Shown here: in pieces, positions 35,857 to 44,380 of the stretch
How positions within the stretch are numbered: position 1 is the first letter of the stretch
Layout: every line of letters begins with the position of its first letter
Source: Anaerofustis sp.
GTDB lineage: Bacteria > Bacillota > Clostridia > Eubacteriales > Anaerofustaceae
Direction of reading: 5' to 3'
Length of the DNA stretch: 64,000 nt
NCBI RefSeq assembly: GCF_019420015.1
Contig: NZ_JAHZIA010000008.1
Location: 144,459-208,458, forward strand
The notes under the pieces: generated by a model
Seen by the model: only the letters and a program-made list of their open reading frames with translations
What the model was told of the DNA's origin: nothing
Databases searched by the model: none
Position numbers and translations under genes: made by a program

Positions 35857-37139
35857 TATTCAAATCTCCTTTCAATTGCTTTTGCATGAGCGCTGAGACC
35901 TTCTTTATTCGCAAATGCAATTATCTTATCCTTATGCTTTGTAAGCTCCTCCTTTGAATAATACACTATACTCGTCCTCTTCATAAAATCATAAGCAGAC
36001 AGAGGAGAATAAAATTTTGCCTTGCCTGAAGTAGGTATCGTGTGATTTGAGCCCGCAAAATAATCACCGACAGGTTCGGGAGTGTATTCTCCCATAAATA
36101 CGGTTCCAGCATTTTTAATATTATCAACATATTCAAAAGGATTTTCCAATGATATTTCTAAATGCTCCGGTGCAATTTCATTGGAAACATCAAAAGCTTT
36201 ATCAATATTGTCAACAATAAAAATCATTCCGTAGTTTTCTATGGATTTAGATGCAATATCTTCTTTTGACAATTCTTTAAGCTGTTTATAAACTTCCCTT
36301 TGAACCGATTCTGCAAAGCTATATGATGTTGTAACTAGTATACAAGCCGCATTTTCGTCATGCTCTGCCTGAGAGAGCAAATCAGCCGCAACATATATAG
36401 GATTGGCATTTTCATCCGCAATAACCAATACCTCGCTCGGTCCTGCCAACATATCTATGTCGACATCACCATAAACCTTTCTTTTAGCCTCCGCTACAAA
36501 AAGATTTCCGGGACCGCAGACTTTATATACGGGTTTTATAGTTTCAGTACCATAAGCAAGAGCAGAAATAGCACCAGCACCACCTGATAAATAAATCTCA
36601 TCCACTCCGCAAACATAAGCGGCAGCAAGAATATTTTCATTTACCTTACCACTTTTATCCGGAGGTGTTATAAGAGCGATTTCTTTTACTCCCGCAACCT
36701 TTGCCGGAACAGCATTCATCAAAACTGTAGAAGGATAAGGACTTTTACCTCCCGGAATATAAAGCCCAACTCTTTCAATCGGTGTAATTTTCTGAGTCAA
36801 CCTTTTATTGCCGTCATCAATATCAAAATGAGAATATTTTTGATTTTTATGGTATTTTTCTATATTTGCCTTACTCTCTTCAAGAACTTTAATAAAATAT
36901 TTATCGGCATTATCATAAGCTTTTTTTATATCTTTTTTATCTACCTTAAGACTCTTTACCTCTACTCCATCAAAGTCTTTCATCATCTTAATTAAAGCTT
37001 TGTCTTTATTCTTCTTTACTTCTTTAATTATATCTTCAACAATGCTTTCTACTTCATCCAGCTTACTGTCATGTCTTTTTAAAGCATCTCTTAGCGTATC
37101 TATAAAATCACTTTTGCCTTTTAAATCTATAATCTTCAT
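35856..37139 (-). CDS. hisD: Histidinol dehydrogenase
   Basis: A 427-residue HisD that oxidises histidinol to histidine with NAD. GGKSPYPSTVLMNAVPAKVA, VYKVCGPGNLFVAEAKRKVYG, DIDMLAGPSEVLVIAD and LSQAEHDENAACILVT contain the zinc and catalytic residues; SNHTIPTSGKAKFYSPLS is near the C-terminus. I choose ATG 37139 with GGAG about 10 bases upstream; a GTG at 37163 would overlap hisG by 20 bases. Confidence 0.96.
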   Translation of the reverse strand: MKIIDLKGKSDFIDTLRDALKRHDSKLDEVESIVEDIIKEVKKNKDKALIKMMKDFDGVEVKSLKVDKKDIKKAYDNADKYFIKVLEESKANIEKYHKNQKYSHFDIDDGNKRLTQKITPIERVGLYIPGGKSPYPSTVLMNAVPAKVAGVKEIALITPPDKSGKVNENILAAAYVCGVDEIYLSGGAGAISALAYGTETIKPVYKVCGPGNLFVAEAKRKVYGDVDIDMLAGPSEVLVIADENANPIYVAADLLSQAEHDENAACILVTTSYSFAESVQREVYKQLKELSKEDIASKSIENYGMIFIVDNIDKAFDVSNEIAPEHLEISLENPFEYVDNIKNAGTVFMGEYTPEPVGDYFAGSNHTIPTSGKAKFYSPLSAYDFMKRTSIVYYSKEELTKHKDKIIAFANKEGLSAHAKAIERRFE

Positions 37140-37143
37140 ATTT

Positions 37144-37773
37144 TTACTGCTCCATTCCGTCACTGGCTTTTTGCAAATTTTCTATAAATGGCTTTAATAA
37201 AGAATGCTTCATCTTTAAACTTGCTTTGTTTACTATAAATACAGAATAAATATCAAATATTTCTTCCAAAACGCAAAGTCCGTTTTCTTTTAAAGTAACA
37301 CCGCTTTCAACAATATCAACTATTACATCCGACATTTTTAAAAGCGGAGCAAGCTCAACTGAACCGTTTATTTTTATAATCTTTGCTTTTATGCCAAGCT
37401 CATCAAAATATTCCTTTGCAATATTCACAAATTTTGATGCAGCAACAATTTGCTTCATATTTTTTATATCCATACCTTTAAATCCTGCAACACACATCTT
37501 ACATTTACCTATATTTAAAGGAAATAATCTGTAAACATCAGGATTATCTTCAAGTAAAATATCTTTGCCTACTATACCGCAGTCACATACTCCACTTTCA
37601 ACATATATTGGGGTATCACTCGGTTTAACCAATACCATCTGCACGCTGTTGTCATCACTGTTTAAAATAAGCTTTCGGTTTAAGTCAAATTCCGAAAAAG
37701 TAATCCCGAATTCATTAAATAACTTAATCGCCTGTTTTGCAACTCTTCCCTTTGCAACCGCTATTTTTATCAT
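37144..37773 (-). CDS. hisG: ATP phosphoribosyltransferase, short form
   Basis: A 209-residue short-form HisG, catalysing the first committed step (ATP + PRPP). IAVAKGRVAKQAIKLF, CDCGIVGKDIL and IVDIVESGVTLKENGL are present; the regulatory C-terminal ACT-like domain of long HisG is absent, as expected because hisZ is next to it. One base separates it from hisZ. Confidence 0.96.
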   Translation of the reverse strand: MIKIAVAKGRVAKQAIKLFNEFGITFSEFDLNRKLILNSDDNSVQMVLVKPSDTPIYVESGVCDCGIVGKDILLEDNPDVYRLFPLNIGKCKMCVAGFKGMDIKNMKQIVAASKFVNIAKEYFDELGIKAKIIKINGSVELAPLLKMSDVIVDIVESGVTLKENGLCVLEEIFDIYSVFIVNKASLKMKHSLLKPFIENLQKASDGMEQ

Positions 37774-37774
37774 C

Positions 37775-38911
37775 TCATTCTCCCAATAAACTTTGTATTT
37801 CGTTTTCTTTTAACGCTTTATTATTTTTCTTATTTATAACTTTAAAGTTTTTGCCCATAACCAAAGATACATTGTATTTTTTATCTCTTAGTTTATTTGA
37901 TATTTCTATACCGTCTTTAGCATCATCATTACAACAATAAACAATATAATCAACATTAAAGAAAGTTTCGTTTTCATCTATTATTTGTGAAGTTAAATCC
38001 AAATTTTGACTGAATCCGCAAGCACCGTTCCTACCCGCAAATTTTTTTGCCAATCTGTCATACCTGCCACCAGTTATTATTTCTCCGCCTGCATCGACAG
38101 AATATACTTTAAACATAATCCCACTGTAATAATGCATGGCATTTGTAAAACCTAAATCAAGGTATACGTATTTTTCAAGATTATATATTTTTAAAAGCTC
38201 ATATACACCTTCTATTTTGTCAAGGGCATTATTCATCTTTTCATTTATGGCAATTTCTCTTGCCTTATTCATCACTTCTTCAAAATCGCCGAAAAGCATA
38301 CAAATATCAATAAGTTTTTCTTTATACTTTCTATCAACATTTCTTTTATCCAAAAAGGATATAAGATCCGCACTGTTTTTTTGCTCTATGTATTTATGGA
38401 CCGTTTCAACTTCGTCTTTTTTTATTTCTTCTATTTCTTCTATTAATCCATAAACAAAATCTGCATGAGATAAATCCAATCTTATGTCATTTATTCCAAG
38501 AGCAAATAAACTGTTCAAAGCAAGGGCTATTATGTCACTGTCAACCAAATCGCTCTCTTTTAAAAAGCACTCTACTCCCGTCTGATTTATTTCATCCAAA
38601 GTATAGTCTTTGAAAGTGTTTCTAAATACTTTCGATTCATAAAAATATTTTTCGCTTTCTTTGTTTTTCATGTTTACCACGGTTTTTAACACATGAAATG
38701 TAGCATCAGGTCTTATAACCAAAATATTACCTGTTCCGTCTATAAGCTTAAGTTGCTCGTTACTGTGGCTTATATCGTATTTCTTATACAAATCGTAAGG
38801 CATAAACATCGGTATCGTAATTTGTTCATAGCCATACTTTTTATATAACATACTGAGTGTATCTTTCATAAAAGCATATTTCTTTTGAGTATTGTCTTCT
38901 TTTTGCAACAT
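37775..38911 (-). CDS. hisZ: ATP phosphoribosyltransferase regulatory subunit HisZ
   Basis: A 378-residue histidyl-tRNA-synthetase-like protein, required with short HisG for activity and histidine feedback. YKKYGYEQITIPMFMPYD, RPDATFHVLKTV, FYESKVFRN and GGRYDRLAKKF are class II aaRS-fold motifs; the anticodon-binding part is shortened and diverged, and true hisS is at 60759. First gene of hisZGDCBHAF(IE). GGGAGG RBS precedes the ATG. Confidence 0.94.
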   Translation of the reverse strand: MLQKEDNTQKKYAFMKDTLSMLYKKYGYEQITIPMFMPYDLYKKYDISHSNEQLKLIDGTGNILVIRPDATFHVLKTVVNMKNKESEKYFYESKVFRNTFKDYTLDEINQTGVECFLKESDLVDSDIIALALNSLFALGINDIRLDLSHADFVYGLIEEIEEIKKDEVETVHKYIEQKNSADLISFLDKRNVDRKYKEKLIDICMLFGDFEEVMNKAREIAINEKMNNALDKIEGVYELLKIYNLEKYVYLDLGFTNAMHYYSGIMFKVYSVDAGGEIITGGRYDRLAKKFAGRNGACGFSQNLDLTSQIIDENETFFNVDYIVYCCNDDAKDGIEISNKLRDKKYNVSLVMGKNFKVINKKNNKALKENEIQSLLGE

Positions 38912-39210
38912 AAAAACCTCCCGAAAAACACGTTAAGTATAATTAATTTATTATAGCATATTTTAAATATATGAGAAATAAAAATTTAAAAAAAATTCTG
39001 AAAATTTAATCTATTCTGATGCGTTCAATATTTATACATCAAATAAAATAATTATTCTAACCAATCCATTTATTTATAATATATTCATAAAATAAATATT
39101 ATATTTATTCATAATACATATTAAACTTATTAACTTAAATAAACCTTAAAATATATACAATAAAAGCTTCCAAATATTTTTGGAAGCCTAAAATCAAATT
39201 ATTTGTATCA
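38912..39210. other. Upstream region of the his operon
   Basis: About 300 AT-rich bases. On the minus strand TGC-TATAAT (about 38952-38960) 45 bases upstream of hisZ is an extended -10 promoter. I see no T-box and no other leader fold here. A terminator for the membrane-protein gene is at 39161-39189. Confidence 0.5.
39161..39189 (-). terminator. Terminator of membrane-protein gene
   Basis: Stem GCTTCCAAA / TTTGGAAGC; on the minus strand TTTTATTG follows. 22 bases after the membrane-protein stop. Confidence 0.85.
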
Positions 39211-40092
39211 TTAAAGAATTTCATCATTATTAATACTACTGCGAGCGTTAAATAATTCTTCTCTTTTAGCTATTTCAATATTTAACGATTTGTTAAGCAA
39301 AACAACAATAGCAAGAGAAAAATACACCGAAAGAAATATAAAAGCACAGATAAATGCAACTGTAATAAACAGAGTCAAAAAAGCACCAAACAATGTCTCT
39401 GCCCCAATCCCGATAACCAACAAAATAAAAAACGGAATAATCATTAATATACATATGCCCAAATATATCAAATTTAACAGCAAATAAGGCTTAATAAATT
39501 TAACACCAAGAGAAAAAGTATTGGTAAAAAGATTTTTACTAAACATCTTGTCCTCTTTTGCTGCTAAAAACATAGCCATCACAGGAAATATTTCACAAAT
39601 AATGGTAATAATCATAGTAAAAATAATAAAAAACAAAAGTTTGGGTATTAATGATAAAATCATGCTCGCCATAAAATTATTCGAAATAAACGGGTAGGCG
39701 CCATATAGGTTGCCTAAATCTCCCATAAACAAAATCGCCCCAAATACAGAAAACAACAGTGTTATAAAAAAGGCAAACATCAACTGTATACCGTAAGCAA
39801 TCAAACATTCTTTGAATCTTGGAACAAAAGAAAATAAATCATTTACTCCAAAATCTTCTTCATCATCTGCCTTTATCATTATTTTGTATAGTCCTATACC
39901 CATAACCGTAGATATATAAAGCTCAATTAAATAACCCAAAATACTAACGGCAAAAGATTCAAAAACAAATGCATTAATATAATTTATAGATATGCTTATT
40001 AAAGATACAAGAAGTACATATCCGAGCATTTTCCAAAAATGTTTTTTTAATAATTCAAATGTTCTTGTGTTTACACTTTTTAACTTTACCAT
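39211..40092 (-). CDS. Polytopic membrane protein of unknown function
   Basis: A 293-residue protein with about six membrane helices and an acidic loop (KADDEEDFGVNDLFSFVPRF) after the second. The overall look (helix pairs, VNTRTFELLKKHFWK start, repeated long helices with small residues) resembles DUF975-like or glycerophosphoryl-diester membrane-domain proteins, but I cannot assign it. Monocistronic, with its own terminator. Confidence 0.75.
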   Translation of the reverse strand: MVKLKSVNTRTFELLKKHFWKMLGYVLLVSLISISINYINAFVFESFAVSILGYLIELYISTVMGIGLYKIMIKADDEEDFGVNDLFSFVPRFKECLIAYGIQLMFAFFITLLFSVFGAILFMGDLGNLYGAYPFISNNFMASMILSLIPKLLFFIIFTMIITIICEIFPVMAMFLAAKEDKMFSKNLFTNTFSLGVKFIKPYLLLNLIYLGICILMIIPFFILLVIGIGAETLFGAFLTLFITVAFICAFIFLSVYFSLAIVVLLNKSLNIEIAKREELFNARSSINNDEIL

Positions 40093-40193
40093 AATTATAT
40101 TCCCTCCATCATCGAAAAATATTAATTCATACTCGTTTAATACAAAAAAAGATAATATACCGTAGGTACACTATCTGATTTTATTAAATATAT

Positions 40194-40274
40194 TTATTTT
40201 AAGAAAAATACCCAAATCGCAAGTGCAATAACAACCAAGCCTTCCACGATTACCAAAGCTTTTTTTGCGTTCAT
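40194..40274 (-). CDS. 26-residue single-helix membrane peptide
   Basis: ATG at 40274 is preceded by a perfect GGAGG 5 bases upstream and opens a 26-codon frame: MNAKKAL, then a hydrophobic helix (VIVEGLVVIALAIWVFF) and LK. The strong ribosome binding site and the clean one-helix pattern support translation. It lies alone between the membrane-protein gene and the PIG-L gene, both on the same strand. No function can be assigned. Confidence 0.55.
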   Translation of the reverse strand: MNAKKALVIVEGLVVIALAIWVFFLK

Positions 40275-40334
40275 ATAATCCTCCGTAATGTTAATTTTAC
40301 TTAATTATAACATAACTTATTATTAAAAGAAAGT

Positions 40335-41180
40335 TTATATTGAATATTTAAAATCATCAGCATTTATAAATTTCTCATATTTTATCATTTGACCGTACTT
40401 TACAAATGCTCCGGGCTGCGAAGCATATAAATCCAACAAATCCATTTTCTCTTCAAACAACTCAACAGGAAGCGAAACCATGTGTTCTCGAACTTTAAAC
40501 ATCTCACCTTTATTGTAGTATTTTGTAAAGTAATACAACTTATTATCTTTTATATTTTCTTTATATAAATCAGTAACTATATTATTTGTATATATATGAT
40601 GTATATGTCCATACTCCCCTTCAGGATTATGAGTTACAACCTCATCCCATTTTTTATATGTAAGCACAGTTTTTATATCTTCTTGTATATACTCGTATAC
40701 ACCGACTTTTTTCCAGTCCACTCTTTTAAACTTATAAGCATCCGGATAAGATAAAATAATCCCCTTATCCTTTGTCTTTCTTAAAACACTGTTAAATTCT
40801 GAGTATCTTACATTACCGGTGCTTTTACCGTTGGTAAGGCATAAGACTAAATAATCGTCCTCAATTAAATGCACTCCGCCCCAAAGAGTTTCATCATCAG
40901 GATGAGCAACAATCATTAACTTATTAACATTTTTTAAATCCAATTTATCCAATTCCTTTTTACTTAAAAAAGGAGACTTTATTTTTTCCGTTTCATTCTT
41001 TTGCTTTCCGCTTCCCCAAAACATTCTTTTTTCATGATCAAATCCTGATGCAAGAGATTTGATAGAATATCTTATTGTCGGATTATCCTTCACACTGTCG
41101 AAAAGACAAAATGAAATAGAAATAACAAAAATATAAATCAGAAAAAGCGTAGCGATTTTAGAAAATACCGATTTATTCAT
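40335..41180 (-). CDS. PIG-L-family deacetylase, membrane anchored
   Basis: A 281-residue protein with an N-terminal signal anchor (IATLFLIYIFVISISFCLF) and a GlcNAc-deacetylase-fold domain. The zinc motif AHPDDET is at about 92-98 and the second motif TH-NPEGEYGHIHHIYT near 178-190. PIG-L enzymes remove N-acetyl groups from sugars; this one faces outside the membrane, pointing to envelope glycans. I choose ATG 41180 with a GAGGGAA ribosome binding site; a longer frame would run through the tRNA gene. Confidence 0.88.
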   Translation of the reverse strand: MNKSVFSKIATLFLIYIFVISISFCLFDSVKDNPTIRYSIKSLASGFDHEKRMFWGSGKQKNETEKIKSPFLSKKELDKLDLKNVNKLMIVAHPDDETLWGGVHLIEDDYLVLCLTNGKSTGNVRYSEFNSVLRKTKDKGIILSYPDAYKFKRVDWKKVGVYEYIQEDIKTVLTYKKWDEVVTHNPEGEYGHIHHIYTNNIVTDLYKENIKDNKLYYFTKYYNKGEMFKVREHMVSLPVELFEEKMDLLDLYASQPGAFVKYGQMIKYEKFINADDFKYSI

Positions 41181-41200
41181 AATTCCCTCTAAAAAACAAA

Positions 41201-41275
41201 TGGTACGCCTGAGAGGAGTCGAACCCCCACTAAGCGGGCCGAAGCCGCTTGCTCTATCCATTAAGCTACAGGCGC
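41201..41275 (-). tRNA. tRNA-Arg (TCG)
   Basis: Cloverleaf on the minus strand: acceptor GCGCCTG / CAGGCGT (G-U first pair), D-arm, anticodon stem AGCGG / CCGCT with loop CTTCGGC giving anticodon TCG, T-arm with GTTCGAC, discriminator A and encoded CCA (41201-41203). Confidence 0.93.
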
Positions 41276-41572
41276 ACTTACTTAAAGTATTCTATCACTT
41301 ATCAAACGTACTATCAAGAACACATATGATTATTAATCGAATTTTAATAAAATTTGTATTTATTGATTATTACAATGTAAAAACACAAAAAAATCTATAT
41401 ACAAAATTAATGAAAAACTTCGCTAAAAGTGTTGAAAATTTATCTGTAAAGCATTAAAATGCTAATTAGAGATGTGATTTTTGTCAACAGTTTTTATAAG
41501 CATACATAGACATATTTTAGTCATTGAGCAAATGTAACCATGCAGAACTTTTTTTCAAAAATCATAATTTTA
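41276..41572. other. Gap between tRNA-Arg and the PTS locus
   Basis: About 300 bases with no gene. It includes TGTAACCATG at 41533-41542, one of the half-sites discussed as a local operator, upstream of the first IIB gene's promoter. Confidence 0.45.
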
Positions 41573-41603
41573 TTGTTCAAATTATATATATTTATGATAT
41601 AAT
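41573..41603 (+). promoter_or_regulatory. Promoter of first IIB gene with half-site
   Basis: TTGTTC (41573-41578), 19-base spacer, TATAAT (41598-41603) preceded by TGA. A GTAACAT half-site at 41618-41624 lies between promoter and ATG. Confidence 0.55.
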
Positions 41604-41636
41604 AGTTTTGTGCAAAAGTAACATGAGAGGATTATT

Positions 41637-41954
41637 ATGATAACTGTATTGGTTGTATGCGGAAGCGGAGTTGCTACGTCTAATTTAGCGGCAGAAAAGT
41701 TAAAATCATTATGTAACGACGAAAATATAAGTATAGATACATATCAATGCAAAGCATCTGAAGCAAGTGCAAGAAAAAAAATGATAGATCCGGATATCAT
41801 TGTTACAACTGTAAATTTAGACGAAAAATTTGATGTTCCGGTTATCAACGGAAAATCTTTAATAACGGAAATAGGCATTCCGGAATTTAAAAAAGAGCTT
41901 TTCTCGGTCTTGGTACAAGTATTAAGCTCATCAAATTCGCTACAAAACGGTTAA
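41637..41954 (+). CDS. PTS galactitol-type IIB protein
   Basis: A 105-residue IIB. The phospho-cysteine is in LVVCGSGVATSNLAAEKL (Cys about residue 8), with the CGSGVATS loop of the galactitol/SgcB-like group; FDVPVINGKSLITEIG near 66 is the usual C-terminal half. It transfers phosphate to the incoming sugar from a IIA. One of three intact IIB genes in this locus; no IIA is adjacent. Confidence 0.92.
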   Translation: MITVLVVCGSGVATSNLAAEKLKSLCNDENISIDTYQCKASEASARKKMIDPDIIVTTVNLDEKFDVPVINGKSLITEIGIPEFKKELFSVLVQVLSSSNSLQNG

Positions 41955-42058
41955 GCCGTTTGTAATAAAAGTTGCTTTAAATAAATCTTTTAAAAGTACA
42001 TTTTTTGGTAAATAATAGAATGATATTATTTATTTAATTAAACGGAGGATTTTATTAT

Positions 42059-42343
42059 ATGAAAACTATTTTAGTTGCATGTGGAACAGGTATTGCTACA
42101 TCTACAGTAGCTGCAAAAAAATGTGAAGGAATTTGTAAAGAAGCTGGTATTCAAGTAAAAACAGTTCAATGTAAAGCTGCTGAAGCTGCTTCAAAAGTTA
42201 AAGTTATTAAACCAGACGTAATTGTTGCTACAACTGATATCCCTGGAGATCTTCAAGGAACAGCTCTTCTTAACGGTAGATGCCTACTTACAGGTGTTGG
42301 TTTAAACCAATTTAAAGAAGAATTAATTGAAGCTTGTAAATAA
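42059..42343 (+). CDS. PTS galactitol-type IIB protein
   Basis: A 94-residue IIB with LVACGTGIATSTVAAKK (Cys about residue 8), VQCKAAEAASKV and CLLTGVGLNQFKEEL. Nearly the same layout as 46498-46782, and closer to it than to 41637-41954. Codons such as GCT and GGA are used more than in the surrounding biosynthesis genes, suggesting high expression. CGGAGGA ribosome binding site. A strong terminator follows. Confidence 0.93.
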   Translation: MKTILVACGTGIATSTVAAKKCEGICKEAGIQVKTVQCKAAEAASKVKVIKPDVIVATTDIPGDLQGTALLNGRCLLTGVGLNQFKEELIEACK

Positions 42344-42460
42344 TTAAGCATATTTATTTTTTAAGTATTTATTACTAAGAAGATTTATTTTAAAGAACGA
42401 AAATAAATTCTATTAAACCCAAATAACTTCAGTACTTTAATTAAAAAAGATATTAAGACG

Positions 42461-42496
42461 AAGAACAGATATAATATAATATCTGTTCTTTTTCTT
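42461..42496 (+). terminator. Terminator after second IIB gene
   Basis: Stem AAGAACAGATAT / ATATCTGTTCTT, 6-base loop, then TTTCTTTT. Confidence 0.85.
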
Positions 42497-42589
42497 TTAT
42501 ACACTTAATTATGTTTATTGATATTATTCTTTTTATGCCTACAAAAGGTTATTATCATTAGAGTTTTTATCTAAAGATAACTATGTTTA

Positions 42590-42619
42590 TTGACATTCGG
42601 TTTAATCATATGATATTAT
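42590..42619 (+). promoter_or_regulatory. Promoter of SDR pair
   Basis: TTGACA (42590-42595), 18-base spacer, TATTAT (42614-42619). Start of transcription is about 42626, 88 bases upstream of the SDR gene, leaving a leader that contains the TTACA-AA-TGTAA palindrome. Confidence 0.7.
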
Positions 42620-42659
42620 ATAAAAAGATATTACATATTATTATTCTCGCATTTAATTA

Positions 42660-42671
42660 TTACAAATGTAA
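42660..42671. promoter_or_regulatory. TTACA/TGTAA palindrome (putative operator)
   Basis: TTACA-AA-TGTAA, perfect half-sites, in the leader of the SDR pair. The same arrangement occurs at 48346-48359 upstream of the other SDR. Confidence 0.45.
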
Positions 42672-42713
42672 AATAGCATATGTACATATTATTAAAATAT
42701 AAGGAGACTAAAT

Positions 42714-43466
42714 ATGTTAAAAGGAAAAGTTGCAATAGTAACCGGAGCCGGAACGGGAATAGGAAAAGAAGTCGCTCGATTATTCGGCAAAAACCATGCT
42801 AAGGTGGTTTTAAATTACCGTTCAAGCGAAAAAGAAGCAAACAAAATAAAAAAAGAAATTGAAGATATGGGTTGTGAAGCCATAACTGTAAAAGCTGATA
42901 TATCAGATTACGACGATTGTAAACATCTGGTTAACAGTGCAATAGAGGCTTTTGGACATATCGATATACTCATAAACAATTCAGGCATGGGGCTTACCAA
43001 AAATTCAATTTTGGATATAACAAATGAAGAATATCATAAACTGATGAAAATAAACCTAGACGGAACATACTATATGACAACATTGGTTTTAGCCGAAATG
43101 GAAAAACAAAAAACAGGAGGAAGCATTGTCAGCATATCGTCCTCTGCAGTTGCACAACCAAGCAGTGGCAACGGAGTGTACGCAATGAGTAAGGCAGCAA
43201 TCGAGCTTTTAATGCGTTCTGTTGCTCAAAACCACGGAGAACACGGAATAAGATGCAACATAGTCGCACCGGGACCTACAGAAACAAATATGGTAAACGA
43301 ATATTTCGACGAAGAAAAACGAAAAAGAGTTACAAAAGAAATACCACTGAGAAGATTTGGAGATCCAAAAGAAACGGCACAGGCAGTACTGTTCTTTGCC
43401 AGCGATATGTCAAGCTATGTAACAGGGCAAAAAATCCATGTAGACGGTGGAAGAACAATAAGATAA
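42714..43466 (+). CDS. SDR-family oxidoreductase
   Basis: A 250-residue classical short-chain dehydrogenase. The NAD(P) loop VTGAGTGIGKE is at about 9-19, NNSGMG near 88, catalytic Ser in VSISSSA and YxxxK in VYAMSKAA near 157. FASDMSSYVTGQKIHVDGGR closes the protein. It looks like a FabG or polyol/sugar dehydrogenase; the PTS context favours the latter. The AAGGAGA site precedes ATG. Twenty bases before a second SDR. Confidence 0.92.
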   Translation: MLKGKVAIVTGAGTGIGKEVARLFGKNHAKVVLNYRSSEKEANKIKKEIEDMGCEAITVKADISDYDDCKHLVNSAIEAFGHIDILINNSGMGLTKNSILDITNEEYHKLMKINLDGTYYMTTLVLAEMEKQKTGGSIVSISSSAVAQPSSGNGVYAMSKAAIELLMRSVAQNHGEHGIRCNIVAPGPTETNMVNEYFDEEKRKRVTKEIPLRRFGDPKETAQAVLFFASDMSSYVTGQKIHVDGGRTIR

Positions 43467-43486
43467 AAATTAAAGGAGATATAAAA

Positions 43487-44305
43487 ATGGAAGAAAAACT
43501 TTTAGGAAAGGTTGCTCTTATTACAGGAGCAGCAAGAGGCATAGGAAGAGAGTATGCACTCAGACTCGCAAAACTCGGAGCAGATGTTGTTATAACTGAC
43601 TTGGATATTAAAGCAAGTAAATTTAAAGAAAAAGATGTACTTGCGCCAACTGTAAAAGAAGAAATCGAAGTCTTGGGAAGAAAATCAATGGCCTTTGAAG
43701 GAGATGCAACTGACGACAAATTCGGAAAAAAAGTTGTCGATGAAGTCATCAAAGAATTTGGACATATTGACATACTTATAAATAATGTCGGAGGAACCGG
43801 AGGCGCAGGTCCTGCTCTTGCAACAGAAATGGATACGGACAAATTTGTTCATGCACTTCATATAAATTTACTTTCAACTTTTATTTTCTGTAAATATGTC
43901 GGAAAACAAATGAAAAAACAAAAAAGCGGAAAAATTATCAATATCTCTTCAGTAGGTGGCTCAGTTCCTTTATTTATAACACAGGCTCATTATTCTGCCG
44001 GAAAAGCAGGCGTAGATTCTTTAACCAGAACATTTGCCCTTGAATTAGCCCCATATGGTGTTAATGTAAATGCCGTAGCTCCGGGATATATACACACAGT
44101 AAAATGGGACGCTCATTTTGAGGAACAATTTAAAGAACTTACGGAAAAAGTCCCTATGGGCAGACTCGGAAACACTGAAGACTGCGCAAAAGTAATTGAG
44201 TTTTTAGCTACAGATTTATCTGATTATTTAACAGGACAGACAATATATATTGACGGAGGACTTAAAACATTAAATCCATCATCGTCTAAAATAAACTTAT
44301 ATTAA
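43487..44305 (+). CDS. SDR-family oxidoreductase
   Basis: A 272-residue classical SDR with ALITGAARGIGREYA, NNVGGTGGAGPA, ISSVGGSVP, YxxxK in HYSAGKAGVDSL and DLSDYLTGQTIYIDGG. It is 22 residues longer than its neighbour, through an insertion after the cofactor loop (about 38-55). ATG 43487 is preceded by AAAGGAGA; longer frames run through the previous gene. Probably co-transcribed with the SDR at 42714. Confidence 0.92.
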   Translation: MEEKLLGKVALITGAARGIGREYALRLAKLGADVVITDLDIKASKFKEKDVLAPTVKEEIEVLGRKSMAFEGDATDDKFGKKVVDEVIKEFGHIDILINNVGGTGGAGPALATEMDTDKFVHALHINLLSTFIFCKYVGKQMKKQKSGKIINISSVGGSVPLFITQAHYSAGKAGVDSLTRTFALELAPYGVNVNAVAPGYIHTVKWDAHFEEQFKELTEKVPMGRLGNTEDCAKVIEFLATDLSDYLTGQTIYIDGGLKTLNPSSSKINLY

Positions 44306-44321
44306 TTTTGCATTAGAACAC

Positions 44322-44350
44322 TTGAAATCAAATGTAAATTAATTTATAAT
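44322..44350 (+). promoter_or_regulatory. Promoter of IIB-like gene 44381
   Basis: TTGAAA (44322-44327), exact 17-base spacer, TATAAT (44345-44350). TGTAA in the spacer and TTACA just after the -10 box form half-sites around the promoter. Confidence 0.7.
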
Positions 44351-44380
44351 ATTACAAGACAAAACGTAAGGAGAGAGATA

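Larger units (their letters stand above)
42344..42713. other. Gap with promoter and direct repeat
   Basis: Holds a terminator (42461), then TATGTTTATTGAYATT twice in direct orientation (about 42509-42524 and 42582-42597); the second copy overlaps the -35 box of the SDR promoter. A TTACA-AA-TGTAA palindrome is at 42660-42671. Confidence 0.5.

Noticed and set aside
37775..38911. Second histidyl-tRNA synthetase
   Set aside because: It is HisZ: no full motif set for aminoacylation, next to short-form hisG, and a complete hisS exists at 60759.
38912..39160. T-box or histidine leader upstream of hisZ
   Set aside because: No T-box core sequence, no His-rich leader peptide and no alternative hairpins; only a promoter-like box is visible.
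41944..41963. Terminator after the first IIB gene (AAACGG / CCGTTT)
   Set aside because: Stem is short and no T-run follows; read-through to the next IIB gene is possible, so it is not listed.
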